DNA of 64,000 bases from Tanytarsus gracilentus (Eukaryota; Arthropoda; Insecta; Diptera; Chironomidae), in NCBI GenBank assembly GCA_038502055.1, contig JAXRKN010000024.1, positions 124,001 to 188,000 of the forward strand, read 5' to 3'. Under the pieces are notes generated by a model. The model was given only the letters and a program-made list of their open reading frames with translations, was not told the DNA's origin and searched no databases. Below are positions 12,880-28,157 of the stretch, in pieces; position 1 is the first letter of the stretch; each line of letters begins with the position of its first letter. The position numbers and the translations under genes are program-made.

Positions 12880-13616
12880 AAAAACAAAAAAAGTAAACAA
12901 AAATTAGCGAAATTGATTTTCAAGACGCGTGTGGGAATTTATCTAAAAATCTTACCTTCAATTCTGCTCTTTATCACAACCACATTCACTCGTCCCTAAT
13001 TTTCATGTCAAGTGCTCATTACACACGACACATTTTATCCACTCGACTAATATCATAGCGCAAGTTAACTTCTACTAGCGAAATAATAGCAAAATGCCAC
13101 TGAATAATTATGAGTTGTGTCAATGTCAACAATGTGGGAGAGAAGTGACCAAGTTAGTCGTGCTCGAGTATAAACAATTTCGTGCGAGTTTAGTTCTGCA
13201 ACATGCAATCGAAACATCAGGAAGTTTAAATTGGTTTTAGTTCTTTGAAATTAATTTTATTCAGGCGCAATTTGAATTTGAATATTTTTTATTAATTTTG
13301 TTGAATTTTCGAGATGGTCTTTGTGATTTAAAAATAGGCAATCATGACAATGGACTTGTGGACTTGTTGATGGTGAAAGTGAAAAATTGAATTGACTGAA
13401 AATTTATTTAAAAACTAAGAAAAATAAATTGAAATTTTTCAAACTTAATCTCAAATTCTTCTTCTTCTTTTTATTGAATATTTTTTATTGTTTCATTTAT
13501 TATATTCATTTATTTATTTATTTTTTATTGATTTTCATATAATTTTTCTCAACCAACACACGCAGCTTCCCACTGCTGAATCCTTTTAATGACGCACAGC
13601 TTTCCAATCTGAAAAT
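12880..13616. other. Non-coding spacer with one GC-richer island
   Basis: The island at about 12930-13230 holds a TATAAA at 13169-13174 and a 48-codon frame (13094-13240, starting MPLNNYELCQCQQ) without splice or homology support. Neither is strong enough to call a gene or promoter. The rest is AT-rich. Confidence 0.4.
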
Positions 13617-14433
13617 AAACAAGATGGGTCTGCAAACGGCGTTGCCATTTCCAATAGCTCCGCTGTCTTAGATTAGTACCCCATAGTTCTGAAAAATGGA
13701 CATTAGTGGCACTCCTGGCCGACCATGATGGACATTCCTCAAAAATCGTCAATGTCAATAAATTCCTGATGCAATAACGAGTTCAACGACATACATGAAG
13801 CCATAGTTCTGAAAAATGGACATTAGTGGTACTCCTGTCCGGCCATGATGGACATTCTTCAAAAATCGTCAATGTCAATCGATTCCTGATGCAATGACGA
13901 GTTGAACGACATACATGAAGCCATAGTTCTGAAAAATGGACATTAGTGGCACTCCTGGCCGGCCATGATGGACATTCTTCAAAAATCGTCAATGTCAATC
14001 GATTCCTGGTCCAATTACGAGTTCAACGATACCCATGAAGCCATATAAGAGAAAATTTGTATGAAAAAGGACATTTTTGCACTCAGGGACGGTCCTTGAA
14101 GGGTCATACCTCAAAACTAAATACTTCTTGCACAACTACAACCAAAACCCGATCTTTAGCCACAAACCCAAATCAAATCCAACCAGCCATTCTTGAGATA
14201 TGCCGCCCACTAAGATCGTAAGAAAGTGAGAAAGTGAGAAAGTAAGATGACTTAAATGGCTCTAACTCCTCGTAGGATCAACCGATTTCAAATCTGTTTT
14301 CGCCAGTTTGTAGGGTTTGACTAGGCCTATCATTTGAGTATAAGTTTTGATATTGCACAATGTAATGTCTTGGCACTAGGGGCCGAAAACAGGTTTTGGA
14401 AAAATCCAAAATTAATATATAGCGGAGCTATAA
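13617..14433 (+). mobile_element. HINE/DINE-like element, copy B
   Basis: Same ends and order as copy A, with exactly three 120 bp units at 13681-14040 and a short GAAAGTGA microsatellite at 14218-14245. Minus-strand frames across the units (13549-13998) are by-products of the array. It lies in non-coding DNA, in the same orientation as the other three copies. Confidence 0.85.
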
Positions 14434-17400
14434 TAGACAAAAAAATTTCAAATTTTTTCATATCATTTTCAATTTTCAATATTTTTTCTGTTATTGAGAC
14501 GAAAATTAATTAAAATTAAGAAAATCGCGATTCGATCTGAAAGATTAGCAAAACAGTAATTAAATCTTATTAATTTTAATTAATTTTACGGCGGAAAATT
14601 TGCTGATGGAGTTTAATGAGGGTTTCTTGGAAAATTGTGAGAGAATTTTCATTATTATGAGATTAACTTAAGTGGAAAAATTGTGAATAAGACAAAGTGG
14701 GTAAAATTTTCGTTTAAATAAAATTTAATTAATTAAAAAAATTAATTTTTTTAAATAAAATTCAATTTCAACTTTTCACGCCACATTTTCACACATACGA
14801 TTTTCTCGTCCTCTCTTTTACATTCGAGAAACGCCACAGATTTTACCAAAATAGAAAATTTACATTTTCGGACGATAAACCGCAATCAATGATCTATTTG
14901 TGAGCAATTTCGATAAACTCACGGATTTGTAATCAAAATTCATTTTATTGTGCATTGAATTTGTATTTTGTTGATTTTAGTTTAATGGCAATTGGTGATG
15001 AGAATTGAGGATTAAAATTTTTTCAAATATTTTAGAAAAAAAAATTAAAAAATATGATGTTTGAACTTTTAATTTTTTTAAAATTTTTGAAAAAAAAAAA
15101 ATCAAATTTTTCAATTTTTATACTTTTTTAAACAAAATTTCAATTAAACTTGACAAATTAAATTTTCATCCTTCAAACATGCAAAACTCGTGACAATGAT
15201 AATAAAATTCCATTTATCAATTTACATTTCATCATCACGACGAACAAACCCCCGCAACACATCACGCCGCCATCAGCTCAGACTGTCGTCATTCATTAAT
15301 CATCTCATTCCTGTCCATCAAATCATTTTCATCATTTTCACTGTTAATAAAAAATTATCGCCATGAAGTGACGGTCAGGACGAGAAAATTTTTCGCTCTC
15401 TTTTGTGCCGACACTAAAAGCCGCCATCAATCGTGAGTGCGAGAAATTATTTTTCTTCTCTCATTTTTTTGCATTGTTCAGCAGGAAAAGGTCGATAAAA
15501 GAATAAAGAAAATTTGCGTTCGTCAGACAATATGCTAATGGGCCCATTATGAAGAATTTCTCGCTTTTATCGCTGCGTCATGGGCTGGAGTGGAGTGTGT
15601 GAAAAATGATGACAGGGAAAATTTTCTTTTATGAAGTTCTTGGAGTTGTTTTTGAAGAGTTTGAATAAATTTTAATGATGAAATTCACATTTTACTATTT
15701 TTGATTTACTTTTATCTGATTTTTTTATAACGGTCATTTTAAATTTGAATTTCAACATTTTAAAAAATAATTTGCAAAATTTTTCTTCTTCTTTAAATTT
15801 ACAATTTTTATAAAATTTCTTATAAATATTTCAAGTTTCCTATCAATTTTTTCTTGTCATAAATTTTTTCCTCAATTCCAAACTTAATCAACATTTTCAA
15901 TCTTTTCCCTAAAAAATAGCAAAATCACCTCAAATAAAATGAACAAAAGAGTCCCAAATTTAATTAAAATGCAACACGCAATGGAACTAAAGAAACACAT
16001 AAAAATATTTTCTGGATAAGCCGGAAATTTTTCTCTCTCAAAAATTTTTGTGAGTTTTCAAGGTTTGGAGACTGGAAAATTCCACGATTGGAAAATTGTA
16101 AAGATTGTCAAGGAAAAGTTTTTAAGGCTCAGTTTGATCGTGAATGTCGGTGCGGAATGTGTAACGAAACATATCAATTGAATTAGGAGAAAACACGTGG
16201 AGTGCAAAAATTAAAATTAAGAACTTTTTGAAAGTTTTTAACATTTATAAAAATACAGTCAAAAATTTAAAAGTGAAAAGTTTTTAAATTTTATCAAAAT
16301 TTTAAAGAATTTTAAAAAATAAAAGTGAAAAAAATTATAAAATAAATTTAAATTTTTTAAAACCGTTAAAATTAAACAAAAGTTTTAAATTAATAATCAA
16401 AAGATAATTTTTGAAATATTTAAAATAAATTTTAGTGAATTTTAAAAAAATATAAAAATTTTCCTTGAGATATCTTTAAAATCGTTCAAATGTCCTTAAA
16501 AAATTAATCACAAGCAAAATCGGATGAGAAACCTTTTAAGAATTCCCAAATGATTGAAGCAAAATTTATCACCATTTGCATCGTTTACCGAAGAGCTCTC
16601 AAAGTCTCTCGCAACAACATCAGCTCAACATTCTAAAATATTCAGCAAAAAATATTTCCAAAGAAATTAAATTTTCCCTGAAGATAAATTTTTATCGATT
16701 TGAAATTCATTTTGCATTTATCTGAACGATATTTAGCTCACAGCTAGTGCCACGAGTTGAAATTCTTTATTGAATCGTGAAAAAAATGGGAAAATATGAT
16801 GAAAAATGTGTGCGGAGGTGAAATATTTTTTTATGTATTTCTCCGAAAATGAAATTGTGTGAAATTATTGTGTGAATATCATGTGGAAGCAAAACGTGGA
16901 TTTATTGGATAAAAATATTCATTTACATATCGATAGTGAGGATTTTTAGATTTGAAGGAAAATCTGAAGGTGAGAAAAATTTTATTATGAAAATTTTATT
17001 GAATAAAAAATTAAATTTAAAAAAAAATTATTAACGTGCAAGTCAAAGTTAGGATCACTCACCCTAAGAATCTTGAAATTAAATTTAAAAAAATATTATT
17101 AAGGTGCAAGTCCAGGTTAGGCTCATTAACCCTAAAAATCTTTAAAAATTGCTCAATTTTTTTCCTCAAATCTTTTTCCTATAAAACAATTTTAAAACAC
17201 GACAATCTAACCGTAAACTTAATCAGCAGCTTTTACAACTCCTTCGACTGCAATTTTTTGAAACTTTTCATGTGAAAATTTCCTCTCCAGAGCGCATTGC
17301 GGTATTTTGTACTAGCTGCAGCTGCTCTTCCACTCTAATCGCAATAAATGAGCACTTTTTACAGCTTAAAAGATTATCAGCAATAAATTTTTTTGTAAAA

Positions 17401-18051
17401 TCCGGAGAGGGAAAAGATTTTAAGTGAAAATTTGTCGATTAAAAAGTAAGGAATCGATTTTTTTCTGAGACATTCTTATCAGTTTGGATTTCATGGAAAG
17501 TCCTTGAACTTTTTTTCTATATTTTGGAAATTTTTATTTGATTTCATATCATTTTAAATTTGAATTTTTTCTCTCCTAAAGAAAACTCGGTCATAAATTT
17601 TTTGCTATTGAATTTTTAATGACAAACAAACTGTGAAAGTTTTTCTTCTTTTCCTCGTTGCTGTTTTGTTGCAGCTCGGAGATAAAAACTAGCAACAAAG
17701 TAAACAAAAAATAGAGAAGAAATCTCTCGAGAATTTCACGCTGAGATTTGTAGAAAAAAAGTTTTTCTTTGAAAGTCGAGAAAGTTTTGCAAACACAAGT
17801 TGACCATCTTGAGAGGTTTTAAAACATTTTGAGAATTTTCTCTCTCGAATTATTTTTCATTTAATTCCTTAAAAAATTTTGTCTCGACGTCATGAACTCT
17901 TTCAAATTTTTTGAATGAAAAACTTTTTCTTCTTAGTGAATAAAAAGTTTTTTCATATTTTTTTCATGCATTATTCATTTCTGGGAAAACGAAAGAAAGT
18001 TTTTTTATTTTCATTGTTCATTCAGATTTGAGAAGAAAATATGAAAAGCTT

Positions 18052-18230
18052 CAGTCATAATGCAAGGGGCAAGAACCTATGTTGGTTTTGAATCACCAAA
18101 AGGACTTTAGCTGGTGCAAACTTAGGTTTTGAGTTCTGAATCATAATTCAAGGGGAAAATCCTAGGTTGGTTTTGAATTCGAAGCTCTGAGTCATAATTC
18201 AAGGGGCAAGAGGCTAAGTTTGTTTTTTAT
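18052..18230. repeat. Three imperfect direct repeats (TCATAATTCAAGGGGCAAGA type)
   Basis: Units begin near 18052, 18138 and 18189, each with TCATAATKCAAGGGG followed by a CTARGTTGGTTTTGAAT-like stretch. The CAAGGGGC core resembles the terminal repeats of the element at 28158-28853. Confidence 0.7.
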
Positions 18231-21200
18231 TCTCTAAAACCTACTTAAGGTTCTTTAATACCTAACAATATTTTTAGGTATTTAGATTTTGATTTAAATT
18301 TTAGTATAAAATTTTTAAAAATTTAAAAATTTCCAAATATTTAAAATTTTTAACCAAAAAATTTAAATTCATTTTTTCTTCAAATTTTTTTAAAAATCAA
18401 AATTCATTTTTTCTTCAAATTTTTTAAAAAATCAAATTTAAGTTTTCAAAATCTCCGCAAAATTCACTCTTCGACCTAATTTTCAAAATGCAGCCGCAAC
18501 CTTTTGCACATTCAAACTTTTACATAAGTTCTCGCCACATTACCAGTCATCTAAAATTTCACTACACACACCACTTGAGGTTGTAAAAGCACCCATCACT
18601 ACATAATGGAAGCACATAAACTAAAACTGCATTCGAGAACTTTTCTTCCCGCTGCAAGAAGGAGAAAATAAATTTATGGAAATTTTATGGATTGTTGGAT
18701 GCATAATTCATGTGTCTATTGAAGGTAATTCCTCATGAAAGGGCTTCATGCTGCCACTGTTCACTTTGTGTGTGAATTTTCATGAAATTTATTCATGATT
18801 CATGTTTTGCTTTATGTGAGAAAAGTTTCTGACTTGCATTTTCTCGTGAGCGAATGAACGAATAATGGAAATGGAAGAATTTGAATGAATGCGGTGGTTA
18901 GTTTGCGGATTTCTGTTGGTCTGTAATTTTTTATAATGAAGTAAAATATTTAATGAGTGGAAATTTGAAGAAAGTTCAAACTTTTTTCTCAGATTTTATT
19001 TTTTTGAAAGATTTTATTTTATTTTAAAAATATTTTTTATGCAAAAATTATTTAAATTTATTTTTTTAACCCAAATATTTTGTCAATTTTTTCACTTAAC
19101 CTTAAAAATATTAAAAAATTTCAATCAGATCGTTTTGTCTTTTTTTCCTTGATGACTTAATAACTTTTCCACCCTGAAACTCACATGCGAACTTAATTAT
19201 TACGTAAAAGAAACCATTGAAAATATTTTTTTGTTGGTTTAATTACATTTTCATGATAGCTGGATGTGTATGAAGAAATTATACTTAATTGGAGGGTAAT
19301 TGACGTTGGAGTTTAGTGGAGAAAGAAATGAAAATTGTTTGACTTGATGACCGCTTGGAGGAAAAGAGCGTTTAAAGAGTTTTAGGTTAATGGACGCGAT
19401 AAAATTAATTAAATGGAAGAGTATGAAAAAGTTCGAGTTGGTTTTATTTAATGGATTTAAAGGAAATTATAAAAAAAATAACTAAAAATTGATTTCATTT
19501 TTAAAAATCCAATTTTTAAATAAATTTTCTGAATTTTTAAAATTTTTAAATTAAAAAAGATTTTTGCCCCTTAAAAAATTAAATTTTAATTTTTTTTTAA
19601 TTCCAAGAGTTTTTTCCCCCTTGACATTTTTCTAAACATTTTTATGATTTTTTCCCCCTTCGGCGAAAGTCTCCATCTGCATGACACTGAGTCACTTCTG
19701 AGTTGTAAAAGAAACAAAAATTATTTGACCTTTTTTCACCAATCCGGATACGATTGATGTAATGGAATATCCAAAAAGTCAATTTTAGATGTCCTGCACG
19801 TGTTCAATAGATTTTCCATAATTGGGTGAAAGTTTTTCGTACGTTAAAAGGCTGCTCGTATTAGTTTGCGACCCGACATGTTGCTTACGAGAGAAAATAA
19901 AATCAATCTTCGTTAATTATTCATGAGAAAGTTCATTGAGGAAGGGTTTTTGCCCATGATACCCTGCAAGAATGTATTTATGATGATGTAGGAGAGAAAA
20001 GCCTTTCGGCAACGTCTGCTAGAGCTCTTTAAATAGTCTCATCAACATGTGTTTACTCGACTTTTATTTACTTAAACTGGTTTACGATGATTTTAGCTGA
20101 AAAAATAATGTGAAAGAGAATTTTAGGGTGGTGGAAGTGTTTTTAAGATACAAAGTAGGTTCATCTCAAAAATTTTAAAAAAATTCTTAAAAATTTTGAC
20201 AACTTTCAAAATATTTTAACAAAAAACCCATTCAATTCACTAAAATGACCTAAATCTCGAGAGTGCAACGATTAAACTGACGGAAAGAAGAGTGAAAAGT
20301 AGTGCAAGGTCGAGTGCCCTGATAATGATGAAGGAGAGTATAAAAAAATTGTTGAGTGGAAGTTTGTGAATGAGCTTTGAAATTTCTTTCAACAGCTTTC
20401 GAAATGTCAATGAATTTTTTATAAGTTGAATTAAAGAAATAAATTTTGTCTTCTCTTATTTTTTGATAAAAAGTTTGCGACTGACATTTCGCTGAATTGA
20501 ATTCGGAAAAATTTAATTAAATATTAAATGCTTCGAGATAAGTTTTTGACGGTTTGATTGGCGATGAATGGAAACTTAGAATTTTTGATTTTGTAAATTA
20601 AACGAATTAAAAAAATTTAAAATAAAAAAGTTTGTTAAATTTTAAATTCAAAAAATTTGTTAAATTTTCTAAATAACTCTAAACTTTTCAAATTCATCTC
20701 AATTTCTCACAAACTCCTCAAGGAATTTATTTTATATTTTTTCATCTCAAACTTGTCTCGCTCGCAAATGATGCCATAAATACAAAGCCGTGAGGTAAAT
20801 CGAATGCTATTTATCTAAAACGTAATGCTTATCTGTCATTGAAATTGAGCCGAAAGCAAAATTGAGGAAATTTCAAAATCCCCGAACGCATTTTTATCTG
20901 GGTTAACTTTTCTCGTTCTCGCGAATCAATAAAAAATATTTTTTTTTTGTTATTTTCTCTTGAGGTCAAAATTATTTTTTTGTTTGGCAGATGAAAAATA
21001 TTTTTCATAACCTAAAAAATGTTTTTTAAATTTTTTATTCACACTTTGAGCTCATAATTCTTTAACAACTCAATTTCAAACACCAGAAGTTGATTTTACG
21101 CCCGAAAACTTTTTAATAGACCACTTAAATCCTCCTAAACCTAAAATTTTCTACAATAATTTCCTTCCACGAAGTCAACAAACTTTTTTCCACCGCCATC

Positions 21201-21674
21201 AGAAAAAAAACATGAAAAATTTGTTAAAATCACCTCGAGGAATTAAAAGTTCGTAAATATTTTCTTTCCCGCCGTTAAAAGTGTCGTCCACAAGGAACGC
21301 ATAAAAATTCAAATTTTCCCACAATTTATTTTCATCTTTTTTACTTCTCCACAATGTCGAGGTGATGAATAAATTTTATGACCGTCGCCGATAAAAAATT
21401 TCTCCAGTGTCGGACGATAAATTTCTCGAATGTGAATTGAGACATTTTTCATTGTTGAGGAAGTGAGAAAAAAATTCATCTGAGTAAGTGCAAAAAAAAG
21501 CTTTAAACGGGAAAATCCTCATTTGCATAAACAACTTTCGCTGAATTTTTACTCATTTATTTTTGCGTCTACCGTATCACAACCAATTTACTCACGTTTG
21601 TCTTGAGGCGGGAGAAAAAAATATGAAAAATTGTATGAATTTTGGAGGAAGAGAAAAATTCATATGTAAAATTA

Positions 21675-21834
21675 AGGGGGTTGGACATTTTGACCCTTTG
21701 ACATTTTGTCCACATTTTGAAATTGTTTGACAATTTCTGAATTTGATGAAAAATTTCCCAGGCTTGGGACCTGAATTTATTTTTTGCAAAAAAATGGGTC
21801 AAAATGTGACATGGGCAATTTATCCTGACACCCA
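21675..21834. mobile_element. Short MITE-like element, same family as 12496-12879
   Basis: The left end GGGGGTTGGACATTTTGACC and the reverse complement of the right end GGGTGTCAGGATAAATTGCC are related, and the subterminal GACATTTTGTCCACATT is shared with the copy at 45235-45551. Only about 160 bp long, with no coding capacity. Confidence 0.5.
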
Positions 21835-22705
21835 TTTTAAATTTAAACAAAATTTTATACCAAATTAAACTCAAAATAGTTCAATAAATTCAAAAGAATC
21901 CACTTGAGAAATCCAATTATCCATGCATCTAAATTTCGTCATCAAAATCATTCGAATATTTCACTTAATTGAAGTTGAATCTCTCAATTTGCAAACAATG
22001 TCAATCACATTGAGCTATCGATACTCGAAGAAAAGTTTTAAGCTGAATTGTTGAAGAATATTGTCGAAAACTTTCTCACACTCGAAAGCTTCGTTAGGAA
22101 AAATTTTCAGCATGTGAGAAATTTTTCCACTTGACATTTTCTCGACTTTAAATTTTGTTTTTAATTTCCTTTTGCGTGTTTTCCGTCGTGAGCTGTAAAT
22201 TATATTTTTAATGTAGTATTTGCGGAAACTTGTTAAAAAAATTCTTCCAATCTCAAAAGATTTCGTAAAATTATCATAAATTTTTCAAATTTTAAATTCA
22301 TTTCCTTCTCAACATTTCTCCTTAATTTAATCATCTCCGAGTTTAATCTAGAATTCAAATTATGCAAAAAAGAAAAAGAATTAAAACGAGAAGAAAATTT
22401 CAAAAGACTTTTCTTTGCTTTCATTTTCGTGTCTCATTAAGCACTCGTGAGAGCAGCGGCAAGAGAGATTTTCAAATGGATAAAATTACCTCAAGCTAAT
22501 TAGAATATTTCGCCTAATGGCATTTCACTGTTGAAGACTTCTTTTGAGGATGATGAAAGGAAGCATGAGGAACTAGTAAGGCTTTAAGTTTATGTGCAGA
22601 TGAAGTTCCAATTAGTAGTAATGATAAAAACTAAAATATTCATCGACAAAATTCAACAAAATTATTTTTTCATTTAGAAAAATATCGATTTAAACAATTG
22701 CAAAA

Positions 22706-23082
22706 ATTTGTTGATTTTTGTCGACTTGAGAATTTATATTTTTTTGTTGATTTTTGTTGACAATTTATAAAGAAACAAAATTCAACATAAATTTTTTACA
22801 TAAAACGTCGACTTGTAAAATTTTATGTTGATTTTTGTCGACTTGTAAAATTTTGTTGATTTTTGGCGACTTGAGAATTTTAATGTTTTATTGATTTTTG
22901 TTGACAATTTGTATTAAAACAAAATTTAACAAACTTTTTTAGAATAATTTTAACATTTTTTGGATTTTTGTCGACAATTTCTATAAAACAACATTCAAAA
23001 AAAATTTTTTTAGTTAAAATGTTGACCTGTAAATAGCTAAATTTTGTTGATTCTTGTCGACAAATTGCAACAAATATCAACA
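22706..23082. repeat. Degenerate tandem repeat with TGTTGATTTTTGTCGACTTG core
   Basis: The core, or its TGTTGACAATTT variant, recurs about eight times with AAACAAAATTCAACA-type links between. Units vary in length, so this is an old minisatellite. Confidence 0.7.
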
Positions 23083-25181
23083 TACCCCATAAATATCGCC
23101 AACAAATCTACCGCTGTTAAAAATTTCACTTTTCATTAACTTCTCTTTTCACTCATGTGAAGTTCTTCAACGTGACACTCGACTGTAAACTCTCAAGTGC
23201 TTTTATGCATCACTATAATGGTCTGACATTAATCTTGCACTAAAATGCTTTTTCGTGCTCAAGTGAGTGAACGAAAAAAATACTTTATGATTTTGCTTCA
23301 AATGCACTTCAATTTTTAGTCTTTACGAGAGATGTTTATGAGTTAAAAGCGAGAACAAGAGATTAAAGAGCTTTCGATTAATGGCGACAAACGAGCTGTT
23401 AAAAGATTCAAAAGCAAATCTCTGCATTTTTCACGACTTTAATGTTTGCCGATTTTCTTTTACTCTACCGTGAAATTTTCATTTTCATGCGTGAGAAAAT
23501 CTGAATTGGATTTATTTTGCGCTTTAAAAAGATCGATTTTGTTTTTTTAACACGAACACGAAAAAATATATTTCCTGGTTGTGAAATAAAAATTTGTTTG
23601 GTTTTATTTAATTAGGGTGACCAGATTTAAATTGGAATTTAACTGAAAAATGATAAATTTTTGCGTTCGATTTTTTAAGTCTAGTTGCTACCTAAAAATA
23701 ATTTATTAATCAATCAATTAAAATTTTTTAAATTTTTATTATTAAAAATTCTATAGTCAGCCTAAATTTAATCATCCAAAATTTTCATTTCGTGTGAAAA
23801 TAAAGCAAAAAAAATTATAATTTTTCGGCGTCGAAAACTTCCTTGGTGACGTTTATAAAAATAGATTGTGGGAAGTTGTTATTCTCACAGCAGTAAGTCG
23901 GAAAAAATATTCAAAATGGTTATTGCCGAATGTGACTCGTAATCGAGCCCATTTGCGTGTCTAGAGTGCTTTTGGAGGGGAAAAATATGAAAGCAAAAAT
24001 CGTCGGTTTCGCACTTGCATAAAAGAGCTTTGTGAATTAGACTTTAGAGGGTTAAAAAGTCTTTTAAGGTTTCAATTGAAATTTTTTACTCAATTTCATC
24101 TCAAATCTCTTGAAATTAATTTAGACTTCCTTACCGAGCTAAAAAAATATCTTCGAAGATCATAAAAATTTCACAAGGGAAAATAAAATTCAATAAAAAA
24201 TTTCAGCCTCACAAAAAAAAGGTCGTGATATTTTAATGCATGCGGATTTGGGTGTAAGACGATAAAATTGAGTGGATTTAAGTGCTATCGTGTACCGGAG
24301 ATTTTGATGGGATTATGAGAGTTTAGAAGAAGTGAAAATTTATAGGGGGTGTAACGAGGATTTAAGTCGGAGGTTGTGATTTTTAGAAATTTTTGTGTGA
24401 AAGTTTCGTCGAAAGTTTTCTATTATTAAATTAACTGTCGAGGTGAAATTTTCAGTTTTGCATCCGCATCAACTTTGCTCTCCACTCTTGACAACATCGC
24501 TCAAAGACCTCAAGTTCAAATCTCACGTGGAGGTCAAAATTTAATTTTTTGCTATTTTTTTAATTTTTTAGTAGGAAAGGGTAAAATATAGATATAAAAT
24601 TAAAATAATTAAAGAATTTGAAAAATATTCAAGCTATTTTCGAATATTATGAAATAATTTAAGATTTTATTTTTTTTTTCAAATTTTAATTTTTTAAAAA
24701 TTATTTTCAGATTTTTCTCCTTAAAAACCCTCACACAAAAATCATTAATCACACTTCGTTCAATAAACCCTAAAACGATAACAAATCAATATTGATAAAC
24801 CAAAGTCAAAACAGCAGTAAATCCACTCCATAAATAGACACGAGAGAATGCGAAGAGAAAAATAGTCAAGCTGACAATTTTTTTTGCTCTCTTGTGGGAA
24901 AATATTTTTATGCCTGAGATGGATTGAATTTGCGGGATGAAAAAACATGACCGCCGTGACAGAATTGTCGGGGTTACATTTTTTTTTCCCTCATCCAACT
25001 AAAAAAAATATCAATTTGTCCGGGGAATTTCCCAAAGATTTGACATAAATATTTTTAAATTTTTTTTAATAAAATTTTTTTATTTTTTTTTTTTTAAATT
25101 TTAACTAACTTTTTAAAAAATTTTAATATAAAAAATTAAATAAAAAAAGATTTTTAATTTCTATTAAAATATAAAAAAATT

Positions 25182-25234
25182 AAAAAAAAAAAAAAAAAAA
25201 AAAAATAAAAAAAAAAAAAAAAAAAAAAAAAAAA
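25182..25234. repeat. Poly(A) tract, 24 + 28 A with one T between
   Basis: It lies in a wider A/T-only stretch from about 25060. It could be the tail of an old retroposed sequence, but no body is recognisable, so I treat it as low-complexity DNA. Its exact length may be unreliable in an assembly. Confidence 0.85.
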
Positions 25235-28157
25235 CAAACAGAATTGTCGCATAAAATATTTAGAGTTAAAAAACTGAGAATTAGAATTTTTTTAAATAAT
25301 TTTTGTCACCCAAAATATATTTTTTAACATAATTTTTTCAAGTTCAGCTGAAAATCTTTAAAAGCCGGTGATTGAAATTCCGATCGATTTTCACACGCCA
25401 CTGTTGACCCATCACTAAAGCTCATCCGTTTCTGTGACAGGTGAAAATAAATTGAAAATAAACAAAATTTTCACTTCCGTGGTCAGTTTTGAGCTTTCCA
25501 ACTTTTCCAGCCGCATTTCCAGCGGAAAATTCTCTCCAAACCTGCACAAAACTTTTTCCCTCTCAGTCAACACGCGACTTTCACCGCGATGAGTTTCGAT
25601 TTACGATGTTGAACTTTTTTTTGCGTGAAAATTTAATAAATCGAGCAGAGAATGTCTTTAAATATTCATGAACGGTGGAGTGTGAGAGAAATTCGATCGT
25701 AATTTCATGTTTATTTTAGCATTCAACATATCATTCGAAAACACACACGGGATGTGTCGTGAGAAGTTTTGAGTTATAATTTTTTTTTCTCGGGCGGGTG
25801 TGAGATGGAAAATTTACGTAAATTATGAGATGAAAAACGTGCAGAAATGGAGAAAATTTATTTCGTGGGTGTCTGATTAAAGGTGTTTGAGAAATATGAA
25901 AATTTGTTAGTGAACTTTAAGGTGAAAAATATTGAGTAGAAAATTTATTGAAAATTGATTCAAAAAAAATTTTAAAAATTAAAATACTCAAAAATTAATT
26001 TAAGAATTTTTTAAAAAAAATTATATATTAAGATAAATTTCAAAACACTCACAAAAAATCAATTAAAATTGTGATAATTAAAATCCGCATCAAGTTTTAT
26101 TGAAAATGTGCTTAATTACAATTCAAATCTATTTTAATGGAAATCCAAAATAATTCATATCAACATTTTTGGCAGCAAACGTTCACCAACTAAATAATTG
26201 TTTTTCCTATAGAAACACTAATTGTGCAATCTGAGTGAAATAAATTAAAAATATTGAATTTTCTCTCGTTATCGAACATGGATAATAAATTGGATTAATA
26301 TTGTGCAACTAATGGTTGAATCAGTGAGGTAAAAGTTGATTAATGTTTAATTAATTTTATTGCGGATTGAAGATTAAAGTTTTTATTTAATTTTGAATGG
26401 TTTAAATTTTATTTAATTCACTTTAAATTTTTTTTATTGTTAAAATTTTAAAAAAGCTTATTAATTATTCATAAAAAGCTTTTACAAAAAGCTTAAAAAC
26501 GTTAAAAAATTAAAAAGCTTTAAAGATTTTTTAGTCCTTAAAAAGCTCAAATTTTTACAATTAAAAGCTTAAATTTATTCATTTCAATAGCTCAAAAATA
26601 TTAAAAACTTTAAAAAAGCTTTCTGATATTTTTTTAATTAACTTTATTTTAAAAAAGTTTATCATCAATTTTTTCTTGAGTTTTCTATCCTCAATTAAGC
26701 TTCGTATCGATTTTCTTTCAATTAATTATTAAAAACTTCCGTCTCAATTTAACTCTCAGAAAAAAAATTTTTCTCTTCACGTGAAACTTGAACTTTTTTC
26801 ATCTTTTAAGAATTTCTTTGCTCTTTTTCAATTATTTTCACATTTTTTCTCCTTCCGCAAATTTTTCTTTCCTTAATCCCCCAAAGCAAAATTTATATAA
26901 AGAAAACTTTTGCTTTCTGATAATTTTTAAACAAATTTTCTTCGACTCATCACAGGAAGAAAGAGAAAAAAGTTTTTTCTCTCGCTTTCAATAAGAAAAC
27001 TTCGCAATTTATCTGAAAAGGAAATTTTTCTTTCTCTCTTTAGGAAAGAAATAAATTTACCAAGGTCAAGATTCGTTCGTTTATTTTGACTGCAGAGATG
27101 AGCGAAGCAAGTTGAGAATTTATTGCGAGTGATTTGGAAAAAGGAAAAAGAAATTTATTGAAATTTTCAAATGGAAGTTTTTGGAGAAAATTAGGAAAAT
27201 TTTTAGTGGAAATTGAGTTAAATTTTTGAAAATTTATAAAAATAAAAATTTTAACAAAATTTTTAAAAATGTTAAAACAAAAATTGACAAAAATCTAAGC
27301 TTAAAGTTTCAAAAATTGAAATTTAAAATTTTTATTTTTTTTTTCATTTCTTTTAACATTTTTCGCACCCAAAAAACCATCACCACCATCTCTTCTCTCT
27401 AAATTTGCTTATTCACACATCGCTGCTGCTATTTTTCTCACTCTCGTTCACTTTTTTTTTATTGTTAACAAAAAGATAAAAACGAAAATGTTGAGGCATC
27501 ACCACATTTATCACCGACAATATTTTCGTCTCACCTAAAAGATTTTTTTTTGCTCTCCAACAGCAAAATTTTGTGTGTCATGACTCAATTTTCATTAGAG
27601 AGGGATGCTTTTGTTAACATGGAAGGTTTTTATGCGTGAGAAGTGAATTTTTGCTGAGAATGATGAGTTGGAAAATTTTTTGATTTGTCATCGAAGTGAG
27701 AAAAAATTAAAGAAAATTTTAGGTGAAGAAAATCTTTAAAAATTTCTCAATCTACTTTAAATTTTTATTAACATCCAAAATTCAACACTTTAAACAACAA
27801 AATCCGCCCACACGATAAAAGCATCGAATTTCACCCTCCAACCCCTAAAATTTTCACAATGCAGCACGAGCCTCACGTTTTCTCATTCAGAAAATTATCT
27901 ACAAGCCTTTTCCTTCCATTGTGAGCTTCCGTTATCTCAATTTGTTAGCGTCACACAGCCCCGTAATTGACATGGGACGAGACATTTTGTGTTGAAACCT
28001 TTTATCACTCGATACGAAACATGTGAAAAATGCAAATTAATCCAAAGTGTCAATCGTTCATTAGAGGAAAAGTAGTAAAAGGAGGAGAAAATTGATTGCG
28101 ATCAGTGTCGAGGTTAGAGGAAGAAAAGGGTTGATTTGAGAAAAAAAGAAATAACAA

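Noticed and set aside
13549..13998. Minus-strand frames with repeated MTLTIFEECPSW peptides
   Set aside because: They are read-throughs of the 120 bp tandem units of repeat copy B; the repetition comes from the DNA array, not from a protein.
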